Assembly (NCBI GenBank): GCA_045590715.1
Contig: JAZNRO010000024.1
Location: 1 to 43,674, forward strand
Origin: RGIG5579 sp045590715
GTDB taxonomy: Bacteria; Bacillota; Clostridia; Oscillospirales; SIG627
Direction: 5' to 3'
DNA length: 43,674 nucleotides
This document shows positions 8,362-16,212 of this stretch, one piece after another. How positions within the stretch are numbered: the stretch's first letter is position 1; each line of letters starts with the position of its first letter. The translations under genes were made by a program, and so were the position numbers. A model generated the notes under the pieces. The model ran no database searches. It was not told the origin of the DNA and saw only the letters and a program-made list of their open reading frames with translations.

Positions 8362-9579
8362 ATGAAACAAATGAAACGGGTCCTTTGTATTTTTCTTGCC
8401 CTCTTTTTGCTTTTTGGTGCCGTGTCTTGCGGTGAAAAAGAAAAGAAGACCGAAACGGCGGAAGAAACAAAAACCGGAGAGTCGGAAAAAAAGGACGAAG
8501 AATTTCTGAATCAATTCTTAAGTGATTACAAGGCTGGAAAATACGACGATAAGAAGTATTTTAACTATGAAGATCTTTCTCTTTATTTTGACCTGGCTTC
8601 ATACAAAGGGATCTCTTATCCCGAAGATCCCATGATCAGCGAAGAGATAACGGATCAAAACGTGGAAGACTATATTGCCCAGATCTTTTTGGCGTCCGAA
8701 GTCAGTGACGACGATTATACCACTCTGACGGAAGGCGTGATCCAGCGCTACGATATGCTGACTCTGGATTACAAAGGGGTCATTGACGGGAAAGAAGCGA
8801 AAAACGCTACCGCCGAAGGGCAGTCTCTTCTGATCGGAAGCGGTTCCTTTATCAAGGGCTTTGAAGAAGGACTTATCGGCAAAAAAGTGGGAGAAGAGAT
8901 CGTTTTAAATCTGAAATTCTCTCCTTACTATCAGTCCGACGAGGTAAAGGGAAAGGATATTACCTTCTACGTGACGGTACACAAGATCCAAAGACCTACG
9001 ATCCCGGAATACAAGGTAGACGTGATCAATAAGGCTTATTCTACCACCTTAAAGGATATGGATGAAGCGAGAAAATGGCTGAAGGACATGCTTACCACCC
9101 AGGCCAAAAACAGCGCTTATTCCTATCTTGCTTCTTACCTGCAGGATGATATTCTCTCCCGCAGCACGGTAAAAGAATATCCGAAGAAGGAAATGGAACA
9201 TTTCGTGACCCATTACAAGGATTATTACTCCCAGTACGTGGAAGACGATCAGACCCTGGAAGATTTCTGCCGGGATTCTCTTGGTATCAGCTACGATGAA
9301 TTCCTAAAGGCGGCAGAGGATTATGCAAAGCAAGAGGTAGGGGTCAAGCTGATGCTTTCTTCCATTGCGGAAAAAGAAAATATCACTTGTACAAAAGAGC
9401 AGATGAGCGCTCTCATCAAGGGCCTTTACCAGACGGAAAACGACGGCTATTACGGAAGTCTTGAGTCCATGGTAAAGGATTATATGAACATTTACGGCGC
9501 CGATTACTTTGAAAATCAGGTTGTGGCAAATGCCGTAATGGAAGTAGTTGTGGCAAACGCCGTAAAAGAGGGTGTATGA
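8362..9579 (+). CDS. Exported trigger-factor-like lipoprotein with FKBP-type domain
   Basis: A 405-residue predicted lipoprotein. Residues 1-22 are a signal peptide with lipobox AVSC, making Cys23 the lipid-modified residue. An acidic/lysine linker and a short N-terminal helical region (about 55-115) follow. Next comes an FKBP-type prolyl isomerase domain of the trigger-factor subtype at about 125-210, with the recognisable core LIGSGSFIKGFEEGLIG and GEEIVLNLKF. The C-terminal ~195 residues are helical and resemble the trigger-factor/SurA-type chaperone arms. The ribosome-binding N-terminal domain of true trigger factor is absent. Likely role: folding of secreted proteins at the outer face of the membrane (inference). 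AAGGAG at 8350-8355 fixes the start. Its paralogues are the next two genes. Confidence 0.8.
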   Translation: MKQMKRVLCIFLALFLLFGAVSCGEKEKKTETAEETKTGESEKKDEEFLNQFLSDYKAGKYDDKKYFNYEDLSLYFDLASYKGISYPEDPMISEEITDQNVEDYIAQIFLASEVSDDDYTTLTEGVIQRYDMLTLDYKGVIDGKEAKNATAEGQSLLIGSGSFIKGFEEGLIGKKVGEEIVLNLKFSPYYQSDEVKGKDITFYVTVHKIQRPTIPEYKVDVINKAYSTTLKDMDEARKWLKDMLTTQAKNSAYSYLASYLQDDILSRSTVKEYPKKEMEHFVTHYKDYYSQYVEDDQTLEDFCRDSLGISYDEFLKAAEDYAKQEVGVKLMLSSIAEKENITCTKEQMSALIKGLYQTENDGYYGSLESMVKDYMNIYGADYFENQVVANAVMEVVVANAVKEGV

Positions 9580-10670
9580 GGAATTTTAAAATCTCTCTTT
9601 GTTTTCTCTTTGTGCTTTCCTTCCTTTTTCTTTCGGCAGACAGTTTCTTTTTGCCGAAAAAGCAGGAATTAAAGCCCGTGGAAAAAGTCCCCTATGATTA
9701 CGATCTCTCTTCTTATATTTCTCTAGGGGATCTGGATCAGCTTACGGCAGAGTACGAAGATCCTACAGTCTGCACGGAAAAAGAGATCGACCAGGCGATT
9801 TTCCGCATTTTGCTGGAAAAGGCTACCTTTACGGAAAAAAGCGTGCCTGCCGCCAGATACTATAAAGTAAAGATTGATTTTTCTATTGAAAAGGACGGCC
9901 AGATCCTTCCAACCTATACCCAAACGGATTACGAACTCATTATCGGCTATTCGGAAGAAAATGAAATCGAATATCTTCTGGGAGAAAAGCTCATGGGCGC
10001 GGTGATCGGGGAAGTCAGAAGGGTAAATTACACTTACCCGGAAGAACTTTTGGGCTCCGTTCTTTCCGGTCAAGAGGTAACGCTCTGCGCTAAAGTAAAA
10101 GGGGTCTACCCTTATGAACTTCCCACTTTAAACAATCGCACGGTGGGAGAGGTGTTTTCCGGCGCTTTCCAGACGGTCGATGAACTGCGGGAGTCGGTAA
10201 AACAGGACATTTTAAAAGAAAAAGTTTTGGCCCGGGCCAAAGCGGTCTGGCTGGCTCTTTTGGATCAGGTGCGGGTGCGCTCTTATCCGGAAGAGGAGCT
10301 TTCCGATTACAAGACTTTGTATCGGAAAAACTATGAAGAGATGGCTGAAAAGTACTCTTTAACCCTTTCTCAATTTGTAGAAAATTATCTGGAAACGGAT
10401 ATGGAAGGCTTTTTAGCCGAAGGGGAAGAGGCTGCCCGGGAAAAAGTGAAGAACGATATGATCTTCATTCAGCTGGTGCGGACCCTTAAAGTGACCTTGA
10501 GCGAAGAAGAGTACGAAGCCGGCGCACAAAAATATTTTCTGGAAGAAGAAAATGAATTTAATTCCTTCGAGGAATTTGAAGAATACTATACCAAAGAAAA
10601 TTTAGAGCAGAATATTCTTTGGGATAAGGCCCTGGGACTTTTGATTGAAAAAGTTCAGGCAAAGAAATAA
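9576..10670 (+). CDS. Exported trigger-factor-like protein without a lipobox
   Basis: 364 residues, paralogous to the next gene along its whole length. Both begin their mature part with YDYDLS(S/Q)Y, continue with a helix like KEIDQAIFRILL, then a degenerate FKBP-type domain (about residues 94-180, core GYSEENEIEYLLGEKLMG) and a helical C-terminal arm (about 185-364). The hydrophobic N-terminus (residues 5-24) lacks a lipobox cysteine, unlike both neighbours, so the protein is probably secreted or membrane-anchored by its signal segment. The FKBP loop is altered from the first paralogue's GSGSFIKGFE, so isomerase activity is doubtful. The start overlaps the upstream stop (ATGA at 9576-9579), indicating coupled translation. 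Confidence 0.72.
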   Translation: MRNFKISLCFLFVLSFLFLSADSFFLPKKQELKPVEKVPYDYDLSSYISLGDLDQLTAEYEDPTVCTEKEIDQAIFRILLEKATFTEKSVPAARYYKVKIDFSIEKDGQILPTYTQTDYELIIGYSEENEIEYLLGEKLMGAVIGEVRRVNYTYPEELLGSVLSGQEVTLCAKVKGVYPYELPTLNNRTVGEVFSGAFQTVDELRESVKQDILKEKVLARAKAVWLALLDQVRVRSYPEEELSDYKTLYRKNYEEMAEKYSLTLSQFVENYLETDMEGFLAEGEEAAREKVKNDMIFIQLVRTLKVTLSEEEYEAGAQKYFLEEENEFNSFEEFEEYYTKENLEQNILWDKALGLLIEKVQAKK

Positions 10671-10680
10671 AGAGGATAAT

Positions 10681-11751
10681 ATGAAAAAAAAGATCTTGGC
10701 GCTGCTTTTTTCCTTTGTAATGCTTTTTTCTCTTTTCTCCTGCGGGGAAAAGACGGTAAAGCGTTACGACTACGATCTTTCCCAGTACGTGGACGTAGGG
10801 CAGATCGATCCTATTCGCTGTAAATTCGTTTCTCCGGATGTTATTACCGAGGAGGACGTGGATCACGCGGTCTTTCAGATCATGCTGGGGTATTCTGCTT
10901 TTGAAGAAAAAGAAGGCCCGGCAGAACAGTACGATCGGGTGAAGGCAGAGTATCAGATCCTTTATGAAGGAGAGCCTATTGATGAATATTCAAGCAGTGA
11001 ATACTATATTCTCATCGGTTATGAATCCGGCGGGGATATTGACTGGCTTTTGGGCCAGGCACTGATCGGCAAAAACAAAGGGGAAACCGCTTCCATTACC
11101 TATACCTTCCCCGAGAGCGATGTATCTCTGGGCGTTTGGGCAGGAAGAACGGTAGAAGCTACCGCCAAGGTGCTTGCGGTCTATGATTCCCATCCTCCGG
11201 AATGTACCGATGAATTCGTACAGAATATCGGTTCTTTTTCCTTTGGTACGGTGCTGGATTTCCGCCAGCAGTTAAGAGAGGATATCCTGGATCAGCGGGA
11301 AGCCGACAAAAAAGAAGCGGTAAAGAACGCCTTTCTCAGCGGCGTTACCGTGAAAAAGTATCCGGAAGCGGAGCTTCAGGCTTACGTGACCCGGTTTTTG
11401 GAGGAGATCAAGGCTTCCGCAGAGGAAATGGATATGACCCTTTCGGAGTATGCCAAAGAATACTTTGATATGACCGAAAGCGACCTTTCCAAGGCGGCTA
11501 TGGAGGATGCCAAGGAAAGAGTGAAAAACGATCTTGCCTGTATTCAGACCTCCCGCCTTTTAAAAACCACTTTGACGAAAGAAGAGTATGAAGCGGGCCT
11601 TCAGCGTTATTTCGAGTCAGAGGGCGAAGGATTTGAAACCGTAGAAGATTTTGAAAAGTATTATACCCGTGATTTTATGTACGAAAGTATTCTTTGGGAC
11701 AAGACCTTTGAAACGTTAGTGGAAAAAGCTGAAAATATCACAGAAGAATAA
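10681..11751 (+). CDS. Trigger-factor-like lipoprotein, degenerate FKBP domain
   Basis: A 356-residue predicted lipoprotein. Signal peptide residues 1-20 end in lipobox LFSC with Cys21. The mature protein starts with a YDYDLSQY segment shared with the upstream paralogue, has an FKBP/trigger-factor-like domain at about 83-170 (core GYESGGDIDWLLGQALIG, GETASITYTFP) and a charged helical C-terminal arm to the end. ATG 10681 is chosen over a frame extended 12 residues upstream because AGAGGA at 10671-10676 precedes it and the signal peptide then begins with MKKK. It is the last gene of the operon and is followed at once by a strong palindromic terminator. The paralogous trio next to lgt suggests duplication and divergence of an extracytoplasmic foldase. 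Confidence 0.75.
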   Translation: MKKKILALLFSFVMLFSLFSCGEKTVKRYDYDLSQYVDVGQIDPIRCKFVSPDVITEEDVDHAVFQIMLGYSAFEEKEGPAEQYDRVKAEYQILYEGEPIDEYSSSEYYILIGYESGGDIDWLLGQALIGKNKGETASITYTFPESDVSLGVWAGRTVEATAKVLAVYDSHPPECTDEFVQNIGSFSFGTVLDFRQQLREDILDQREADKKEAVKNAFLSGVTVKKYPEAELQAYVTRFLEEIKASAEEMDMTLSEYAKEYFDMTESDLSKAAMEDAKERVKNDLACIQTSRLLKTTLTKEEYEAGLQRYFESEGEGFETVEDFEKYYTRDFMYESILWDKTFETLVEKAENITEE

Positions 11752-11787
11752 AAAAAGGAACGATGCATTGCATCGTTCCTTTTTTTA
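11751..11787. terminator. Bidirectional terminator between the foldase operon and the LysR gene
   Basis: A near-perfect palindrome, AAGGAACGATGC / GCATCGTTCCTT around a three-base loop, flanked by A runs on one side and T runs on the other. It sits between two convergent genes whose stops are 40 bases apart and can serve both. Confidence 0.9.
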
Positions 11788-11790
11788 TCT

Positions 11791-12666
11791 TTACAGTTTT
11801 TCCCGGCAGAGGGAGATGAAGTTTTCCGTGGCTTTGGAGTGGAAACTGTTTCGCATGGTGACAATGGCGCGCTTGGTGGTCAGCGCATCGCTTTCCAGAA
11901 GCTTGTAGTCCAGTTTTTTCTGGCAGTAGGACAGACTGTTTTCGGGAACGATGGCAATGCCAAGTCCCGCCTCCGCCCATTTCAGATTCAAGGTAAGCTG
12001 TTTGTTTCTGGCGCGGATATTGGGGTGGAACAGTTCCTTGTCGCAAGCGGCGCGGAACATATCTTCGTATCGCTTGATGATGAGAAGGGGTTTTTCTTCC
12101 AGTTTTTTCAAGGAAATGGTTTTTTCCTCGGTATCAAAGGAAAAGACGTCCGGGTCGTAAGCGCAAACAAGCCTCTCGTCACTGATATAGAATACGTCCA
12201 TATCCGGGCTGATGGGGCAGGGGGTACTTACTACGCCGATCTCTGCTACGCCGTCTTCCAGCATACGCAGGATATCCTCCGACTCTTTTTCCATAATTTC
12301 ATAGGTGATCTTGGGGTAGTTTTTGGAAAAGAGGGGAATGATCTCCTGGAGCAGGTTGATCTCGCCGGATTGGATGGTGGCAATTTTCAGGCATCCGATA
12401 TCGCCTTCTCTGGCGTCGGAAATTTCACCTACCATAGCATTTTCCAGCAAAATGATGCTTTTTGCCCGGTCGTAAAAGACTTTGCCTGCGTGGGTCAGTC
12501 TTTGGTGACGGGAGTTTCTTTCAATGAGGGTAACGTCCAGTTCCTTCTCCAGGGCTTTTAACTGATTGGAGAGGGCGGGTTGGGCGATAAAGAGTTTTTT
12601 GGAGGCGGCTGTCAGAGAGCCGGAGTCCACGATTTCCACAAAATTGCGCAAAACTTTAATGTCCAT
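11791..12666 (-). CDS. LysR-family transcriptional regulator
   Basis: A 291-residue regulator with the LysR winged helix-turn-helix at residues 1-60 (LRNFVEIVDSGSLTAASKKL then AQPALSNQLKALEKEL) and a periplasmic-binding-like effector domain from about 90 to 291. The effector is unknown. On the minus strand AGGTGA lies about 6 bases upstream of ATG 12666. It is convergent with the foldase operon and divergent from the phage-like cassette whose first gene starts 215 bases away. LysR regulators commonly control the divergent neighbour and themselves, so it may regulate that cassette, though this is inference from position only. Confidence 0.92.
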   Translation of the reverse strand: MDIKVLRNFVEIVDSGSLTAASKKLFIAQPALSNQLKALEKELDVTLIERNSRHQRLTHAGKVFYDRAKSIILLENAMVGEISDAREGDIGCLKIATIQSGEINLLQEIIPLFSKNYPKITYEIMEKESEDILRMLEDGVAEIGVVSTPCPISPDMDVFYISDERLVCAYDPDVFSFDTEEKTISLKKLEEKPLLIIKRYEDMFRAACDKELFHPNIRARNKQLTLNLKWAEAGLGIAIVPENSLSYCQKKLDYKLLESDALTTKRAIVTMRNSFHSKATENFISLCREKL

Positions 12667-12705
12667 ACAAGTTCACCTATTCTAAAGCATTATAAAAAAC
12701 GAAAG

Positions 12706-12724
12706 ATCAAAAACTTTTTGTGAT
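12706..12724. promoter_or_regulatory. Possible LysR operator
   Basis: An imperfect dyad ATCAAAAACTTTTTGTGAT sits 40 bases upstream of the LysR start codon in the intergenic region shared with the portal gene. LysR proteins bind interrupted dyads of this general ATC...GAT form. The symmetry is partial and rich in A/T tracts, so it could be chance. Confidence 0.3.
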
Positions 12725-12738
12725 AGATCCAGTATAAG

Positions 12739-12777
12739 GCCAAAACCCGATCATTTCAAGGGTTTTGGCTTTTTTTC
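12739..12777 (+). terminator. Terminator-like hairpin in the LysR-portal intergenic region
   Basis: GCCAAAACCC at 12739-12748 pairs perfectly with GGGTTTTGGC at 12760-12769 (10 bp, 11-base loop), followed by eight T. It is oriented to stop plus-strand transcription, yet no plus-strand gene lies between it and the previous terminator. It may insulate the cassette, end antisense RNA from the LysR region or act as an attenuator in a leader. Confidence 0.75.
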
Positions 12778-12822
12778 TTGATTTTTTCTGAAAAAAGAAA
12801 CGAGAAAGAAGAAAAGATGTCA

Positions 12823-12852
12823 TTGCGTGTCAGTAAGGCTGTCGGGTATGAT
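12823..12852 (+). promoter_or_regulatory. Weak sigma-A-like promoter before the virion cassette
   Basis: TTGCGT (12823-12828) and TATGAT (12847-12852) are separated by 18 bases, 30 bases before the portal start. The -35 matches consensus at only three positions, as might be expected for an activator-dependent promoter. No better candidate was found downstream of the hairpin. Confidence 0.4.
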
Positions 12853-12881
12853 GCAGGCAAAGAAAACAACAAGGAGGCAAT

Positions 12882-14444
12882 ATGAACGAAAATCAAAAGA
12901 TTCTCACAGAGGATTTCAGACTTTTGGAACAGGGAAGAGCGTATAACCGAAAGATTTCTCTCTACGACACGGTAAATCGCAACGAAAGATTTTATCGGGG
13001 CGATCAGTGGCACGGAGTGGAAAAAGGCGATCTGCCCACACCGGTCTTTAATCTTTTCAAACGAGTGATCAATTACTTTGTATCCACCATTATGAGCCAG
13101 AAAATGTCTTTGCACTTTTCTGCAGAAGGTCTAAGCGGCCTTTTTGATCGGGAAAAGCGAAACCAGGTGGAAGAAGCTTGCAGACTTTTGACCCGTCACG
13201 CAAATTACCGTTTCGACCGGGATAAGATGGATCATCTTCTGACCAAGGGGCTATTGGATGCAGCGGTAACGGGAGATCTCTTTTTCTACGTTTACTGGGA
13301 TCCCAATAAAAGGACTTCCCAAGGCTTCTCCGGTGATTTTGTAACCACTTTGGTAGATAGCACCCAGGTCTTTTTCGGTGACGTAAATACGCCGGAAGTA
13401 GAAGAACAGCCCTATATTCTTTTAACCGGTAGAGAGCTTGTGGAAAACCTTCGAAAGGAAGCCATGGCAAACGGCGCTTCGGAAGAAGAGGTGAAAAAGA
13501 TCGTGGCGGATTCCGATACTGCGGAGCAGAGCGGGGATCTGGGCAAGGAAGAACTGGAAGGCACCAAGGCAAGCTTTGTGATCTGTCTTTATAAAAAGGA
13601 CGGAACGGTGCGTTTCCGTAAAAGCACCCGAAATCTTGTGGTGTCCCCGGAAAAAGATACGGGTCTGACCCTTTACCCGGTGGTACTGATGAACTGGGAG
13701 CAGGTGAAAAACAGTTATCACGGCCAGGCGGCGGCCACCAATCTTGTGGACAACCAGATCTACATCAACAAGGCCTTTGCCATGGTGATGAAGCATATGA
13801 TGGACGTATCCTTCTCCAAGGTCATGTACAACGCAAATCTCATTGACGAGTGGACCGGAGAGATCGGTGAGGCCATTGCAGTAAACGGTCCGGTAGAGCA
13901 GGCGGCTTACCGCATTGATCCCGGCAGTATGCAGGGTGGATTTCTGGACGTGATCAATATGACCATGGGCATTACAAAAGAGCTGATGGGCGCAACGGAC
14001 GCGGCGCTGGGTAACGTTCAGCCGGATAACACTTCGGCGATCATTGCCCTGCAGCAAAGCGCGGCGGTACCTTTGGAACTGCAGAAGAGAGCCCTTTACG
14101 GGGCAGTGGAACGGCTTGGTATGATCTGGCTTGATTTTATCCTTCATTACTATGATTCTGCCAGAGTAATGCTGTTCAGAGAAAAAGGAGAGCTGTTCGG
14201 CGGGACCTTGGATCTGGAGGAAATGAAGAATATTCTTTTTTCCTGCAACATCCAGGCCGGCGCTTCCAGTCACTGGAGTGAGATCGCGCAGATCACTACC
14301 CTGGATCGGCTTCTCACGGCTGGCGTTATTACTTTCTCCCAGTACTTAGAACGCCTTCCCGACGGCTATATTGCAAAGAGGGAAGAACTTTTGGAGGAAA
14401 CCAGAGAGAAAGAAGATCAAATGGATTTTCCGGCAGATGCCTGA
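12882..14444 (+). CDS. Phage portal protein (podovirus-like)
   Basis: A 520-residue protein matching the pattern of portal proteins, the dodecameric ring through which DNA enters and leaves a phage head. Seen: an N-terminal helical region with FYRGDQWHG, a central wing/clip domain, the stem-forming segment YHGQAAATNLVDNQIYINKA, and the typical TKELMGATDAALGNVQPDNTS / IALQQSAAVPLELQKRA region followed by a helical crown-side C-terminus. The gene is uninterrupted and of normal length. AAGGAGG at 12871-12877 precedes the ATG. It is followed by scaffold, coat, connector and tail genes in the order used by T7/P22-like phages. No terminase gene precedes it, which is unusual because the large terminase is normally next to the portal gene. 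Confidence 0.82.
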   Translation: MNENQKILTEDFRLLEQGRAYNRKISLYDTVNRNERFYRGDQWHGVEKGDLPTPVFNLFKRVINYFVSTIMSQKMSLHFSAEGLSGLFDREKRNQVEEACRLLTRHANYRFDRDKMDHLLTKGLLDAAVTGDLFFYVYWDPNKRTSQGFSGDFVTTLVDSTQVFFGDVNTPEVEEQPYILLTGRELVENLRKEAMANGASEEEVKKIVADSDTAEQSGDLGKEELEGTKASFVICLYKKDGTVRFRKSTRNLVVSPEKDTGLTLYPVVLMNWEQVKNSYHGQAAATNLVDNQIYINKAFAMVMKHMMDVSFSKVMYNANLIDEWTGEIGEAIAVNGPVEQAAYRIDPGSMQGGFLDVINMTMGITKELMGATDAALGNVQPDNTSAIIALQQSAAVPLELQKRALYGAVERLGMIWLDFILHYYDSARVMLFREKGELFGGTLDLEEMKNILFSCNIQAGASSHWSEIAQITTLDRLLTAGVITFSQYLERLPDGYIAKREELLEETREKEDQMDFPADA

Positions 14445-14472
14445 AAATAAAACAAATAAAAGGAGGTAAAAA

Positions 14473-14931
14473 ATGAAAAAGAAGAAAGCAAAAGAAAATC
14501 CGATTCCCGAAGCAGAACTTCTGGCGCTGATGACGGCCCAGGAAGAAGCATTGGAGGAGGAATCGGACCAGGTGGAAGAAGCGGAAGAAGAATCCCTTTC
14601 TCCCGAAGCGAAAATGCAGGCGGATATCACACTTTTCCACAGTCTGTTTCCTGACGTGAAGGCGCAGGACATTCCCAAAGAAGTCTGGGACAGCGTGGAA
14701 GAGGGCGAGAGTCTTGCGGCAAGTTACAGTCTGTATGCGGTGAAGACATTCCGAGAAGAGGAAAGAATTCGCAAAGTAAACGAGGAAAACGACAAGAAAG
14801 CCGCTCCTCGCGTACAGTCTGACCCCGGCGGAGAAGAATACTTCTCTCCCGAAGCGGTAAAACAAATGACCCGGGCGGAGATCCGGAAAAACTACAACAA
14901 AATTTTAACTTCCATGGAAAAATGGAACTGA
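14473..14931 (+). CDS. Phage scaffolding-like protein
   Basis: 152 residues, strongly charged and almost wholly helical, with an acidic stretch at about 25-42 and a basic/aromatic C-terminal helix-turn-helix ending RAEIRKNYNKILTSMEKWN. Size, composition and position between portal and coat genes fit a capsid scaffold, which directs procapsid assembly and is released afterwards. The sequence alone does not prove this. AGGAGG at 14461-14466 is the ribosome binding site. No maturation protease is fused or encoded nearby, which fits P22-type assembly rather than HK97-type proteolytic maturation. Confidence 0.6.
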   Translation: MKKKKAKENPIPEAELLALMTAQEEALEEESDQVEEAEEESLSPEAKMQADITLFHSLFPDVKAQDIPKEVWDSVEEGESLAASYSLYAVKTFREEERIRKVNEENDKKAAPRVQSDPGGEEYFSPEAVKQMTRAEIRKNYNKILTSMEKWN

Positions 14932-14949
14932 AAGAAAGGATGAAAAAAT

Positions 14950-15789
14950 ATGTCAATTCAACATTTTATTCCCACTCTTTGGAGTGAAACTCTTTATTCC
15001 GAACTGGAAAAAGACTACGTAGGCGTACGTCTTTGTAACCGCGAATTCGAAGGCGAGATCCGCGGTGAAGGCGATCGCGTAAAGATCTGCGGCATTGATA
15101 ACGTTTCTGTTTTTAATTATCACAGAGACGAGGATATGCCTTCTGCCGAAGTACTTAGCGCAAAGGAAAGAACCCTGATCATCGATCAGGCGAAAGGCTT
15201 TAATTTCTGCCTGGATTCCGTAGACGCCGCCCAGGCAAAAAAAGGCGTGATGCAGCAGGCAATGAAGCAGGCTTCCAACGCTTTGGCGGACGTAGCGGAC
15301 AGATTCGTTTATAGCCTTTACGATTCCAGCGTTGCTACCGTTGAGTACGAAAACGTGTCCAGCGCAACGATCCTTCCCGTTATTGCAGAGGCAAGAAAAA
15401 TTCTGATGCAGAACAACGTTCCCAGTTCTGCTAAACTTTCTCTGGAGGTTTCTCCTGCCATTGAAGAAAAACTGCTTCTTGCCAACGTTCTTCGCGCTAC
15501 CGATAATACTGCGGCGCTGGGCAACGGGTATCTTGGCTCTGTGATGGGCTTTGATATTTACGTGAGCAACAATCTCCACTATGACGTTGAGAACGATATG
15601 TACCGTTGTGTTGCAAGAACCGGCAGAGCCATTGCTTTTGCCGAACAGCTTTCCGAAGTGAAGGCGTATGAGCCCGAGCTTCGTCACGGCGATGCGGTAA
15701 AGGGTCTGCACCTTTACGGCGCAAAGATCATTTACCCCAAGGAAATGGTATATCTGAATCTGAGCCCTGCTTTGCAGGAAACCCTTTAA
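14950..15789 (+). CDS. Phage major capsid (coat) protein, HK97 fold, P22-coat-like
   Basis: A 279-residue protein with the layout of coat proteins from short-tailed phages of Firmicutes. The N-terminal arm reads IPTLWSETLYSELEKDYVG, then comes the conserved NREFEGEIRGEGDRVKI strand pair, the DQAKGFNFCLDSVDAAQAKK spine-helix region and NALADVADRFVYSLYDS. An axial-domain stretch with LEVSPAIEEKLLLA and GYLGSVMGFDIYVSNNL follows. These are recognised by pattern memory, not by a search. The frame is intact and the length is normal for a coat without a protease domain. AAAGGA precedes the ATG by a normal distance. Coat protein would assemble with the scaffold encoded just upstream around the portal. 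Confidence 0.8.
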   Translation: MSIQHFIPTLWSETLYSELEKDYVGVRLCNREFEGEIRGEGDRVKICGIDNVSVFNYHRDEDMPSAEVLSAKERTLIIDQAKGFNFCLDSVDAAQAKKGVMQQAMKQASNALADVADRFVYSLYDSSVATVEYENVSSATILPVIAEARKILMQNNVPSSAKLSLEVSPAIEEKLLLANVLRATDNTAALGNGYLGSVMGFDIYVSNNLHYDVENDMYRCVARTGRAIAFAEQLSEVKAYEPELRHGDAVKGLHLYGAKIIYPKEMVYLNLSPALQETL

Positions 15790-15819
15790 TTTTTTTCAAT
15801 AAGGAAGGGAGATGCCGAC

Positions 15820-16203
15820 GTGAAGACAGGCAATGAAATTTTCAAAAGAAGTCTTTCCTTAATGGGTGAAACCTTGCAGGAAGACAGCGAAAGTCTAAAA
15901 GAGAAGTCGGTGGAACTGATCAATCTGATCTTATCCCAACTTTATGAACTGGAGCTCTCCCTTCGGGGAGAGCGAAGGGATGAGGCAGAAAGCGTTCCCC
16001 AGATCACGTCTCTTTCCGACACCATCGGTTTTTCCGAACCGATCCTTTTCACCTTGATGCCTTTGGCGCTTGCCGGATATCTCTTAAACGAAGAGGAACC
16101 GGATCGAAGCAGTTTCTATTTGAGCCTTTATCATACGGAAAGAGAACTTGTGCGGGCCCGGTGTAAAAGAAGCCGTAGGCACAAAATTTCCCGCAGTTTT
16201 TAA
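15820..16203 (+). CDS. Probable head-tail connector protein
   Basis: 127 residues, mainly helical, starting at GTG 15820. AAGGAAGGGAG lies 8 bases upstream, and the only nearby ATG runs straight into a stop. The N-terminal half has amphipathic helices (SLSLMGETLQEDSESLKEKS), the middle has an acidic and polar turn, and the C-terminus is basic (CKRSRRHKISRSF), suiting contact with DNA or the portal. Position directly after the coat and before the tail-hub gene is where T7 gp11 or P22 gp4-type adaptors lie. No sequence signature proves the family. Confidence 0.55.
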   Translation: MKTGNEIFKRSLSLMGETLQEDSESLKEKSVELINLILSQLYELELSLRGERRDEAESVPQITSLSDTIGFSEPILFTLMPLALAGYLLNEEEPDRSSFYLSLYHTERELVRARCKRSRRHKISRSF

Positions 16204-16212
16204 GGAGGCGTT

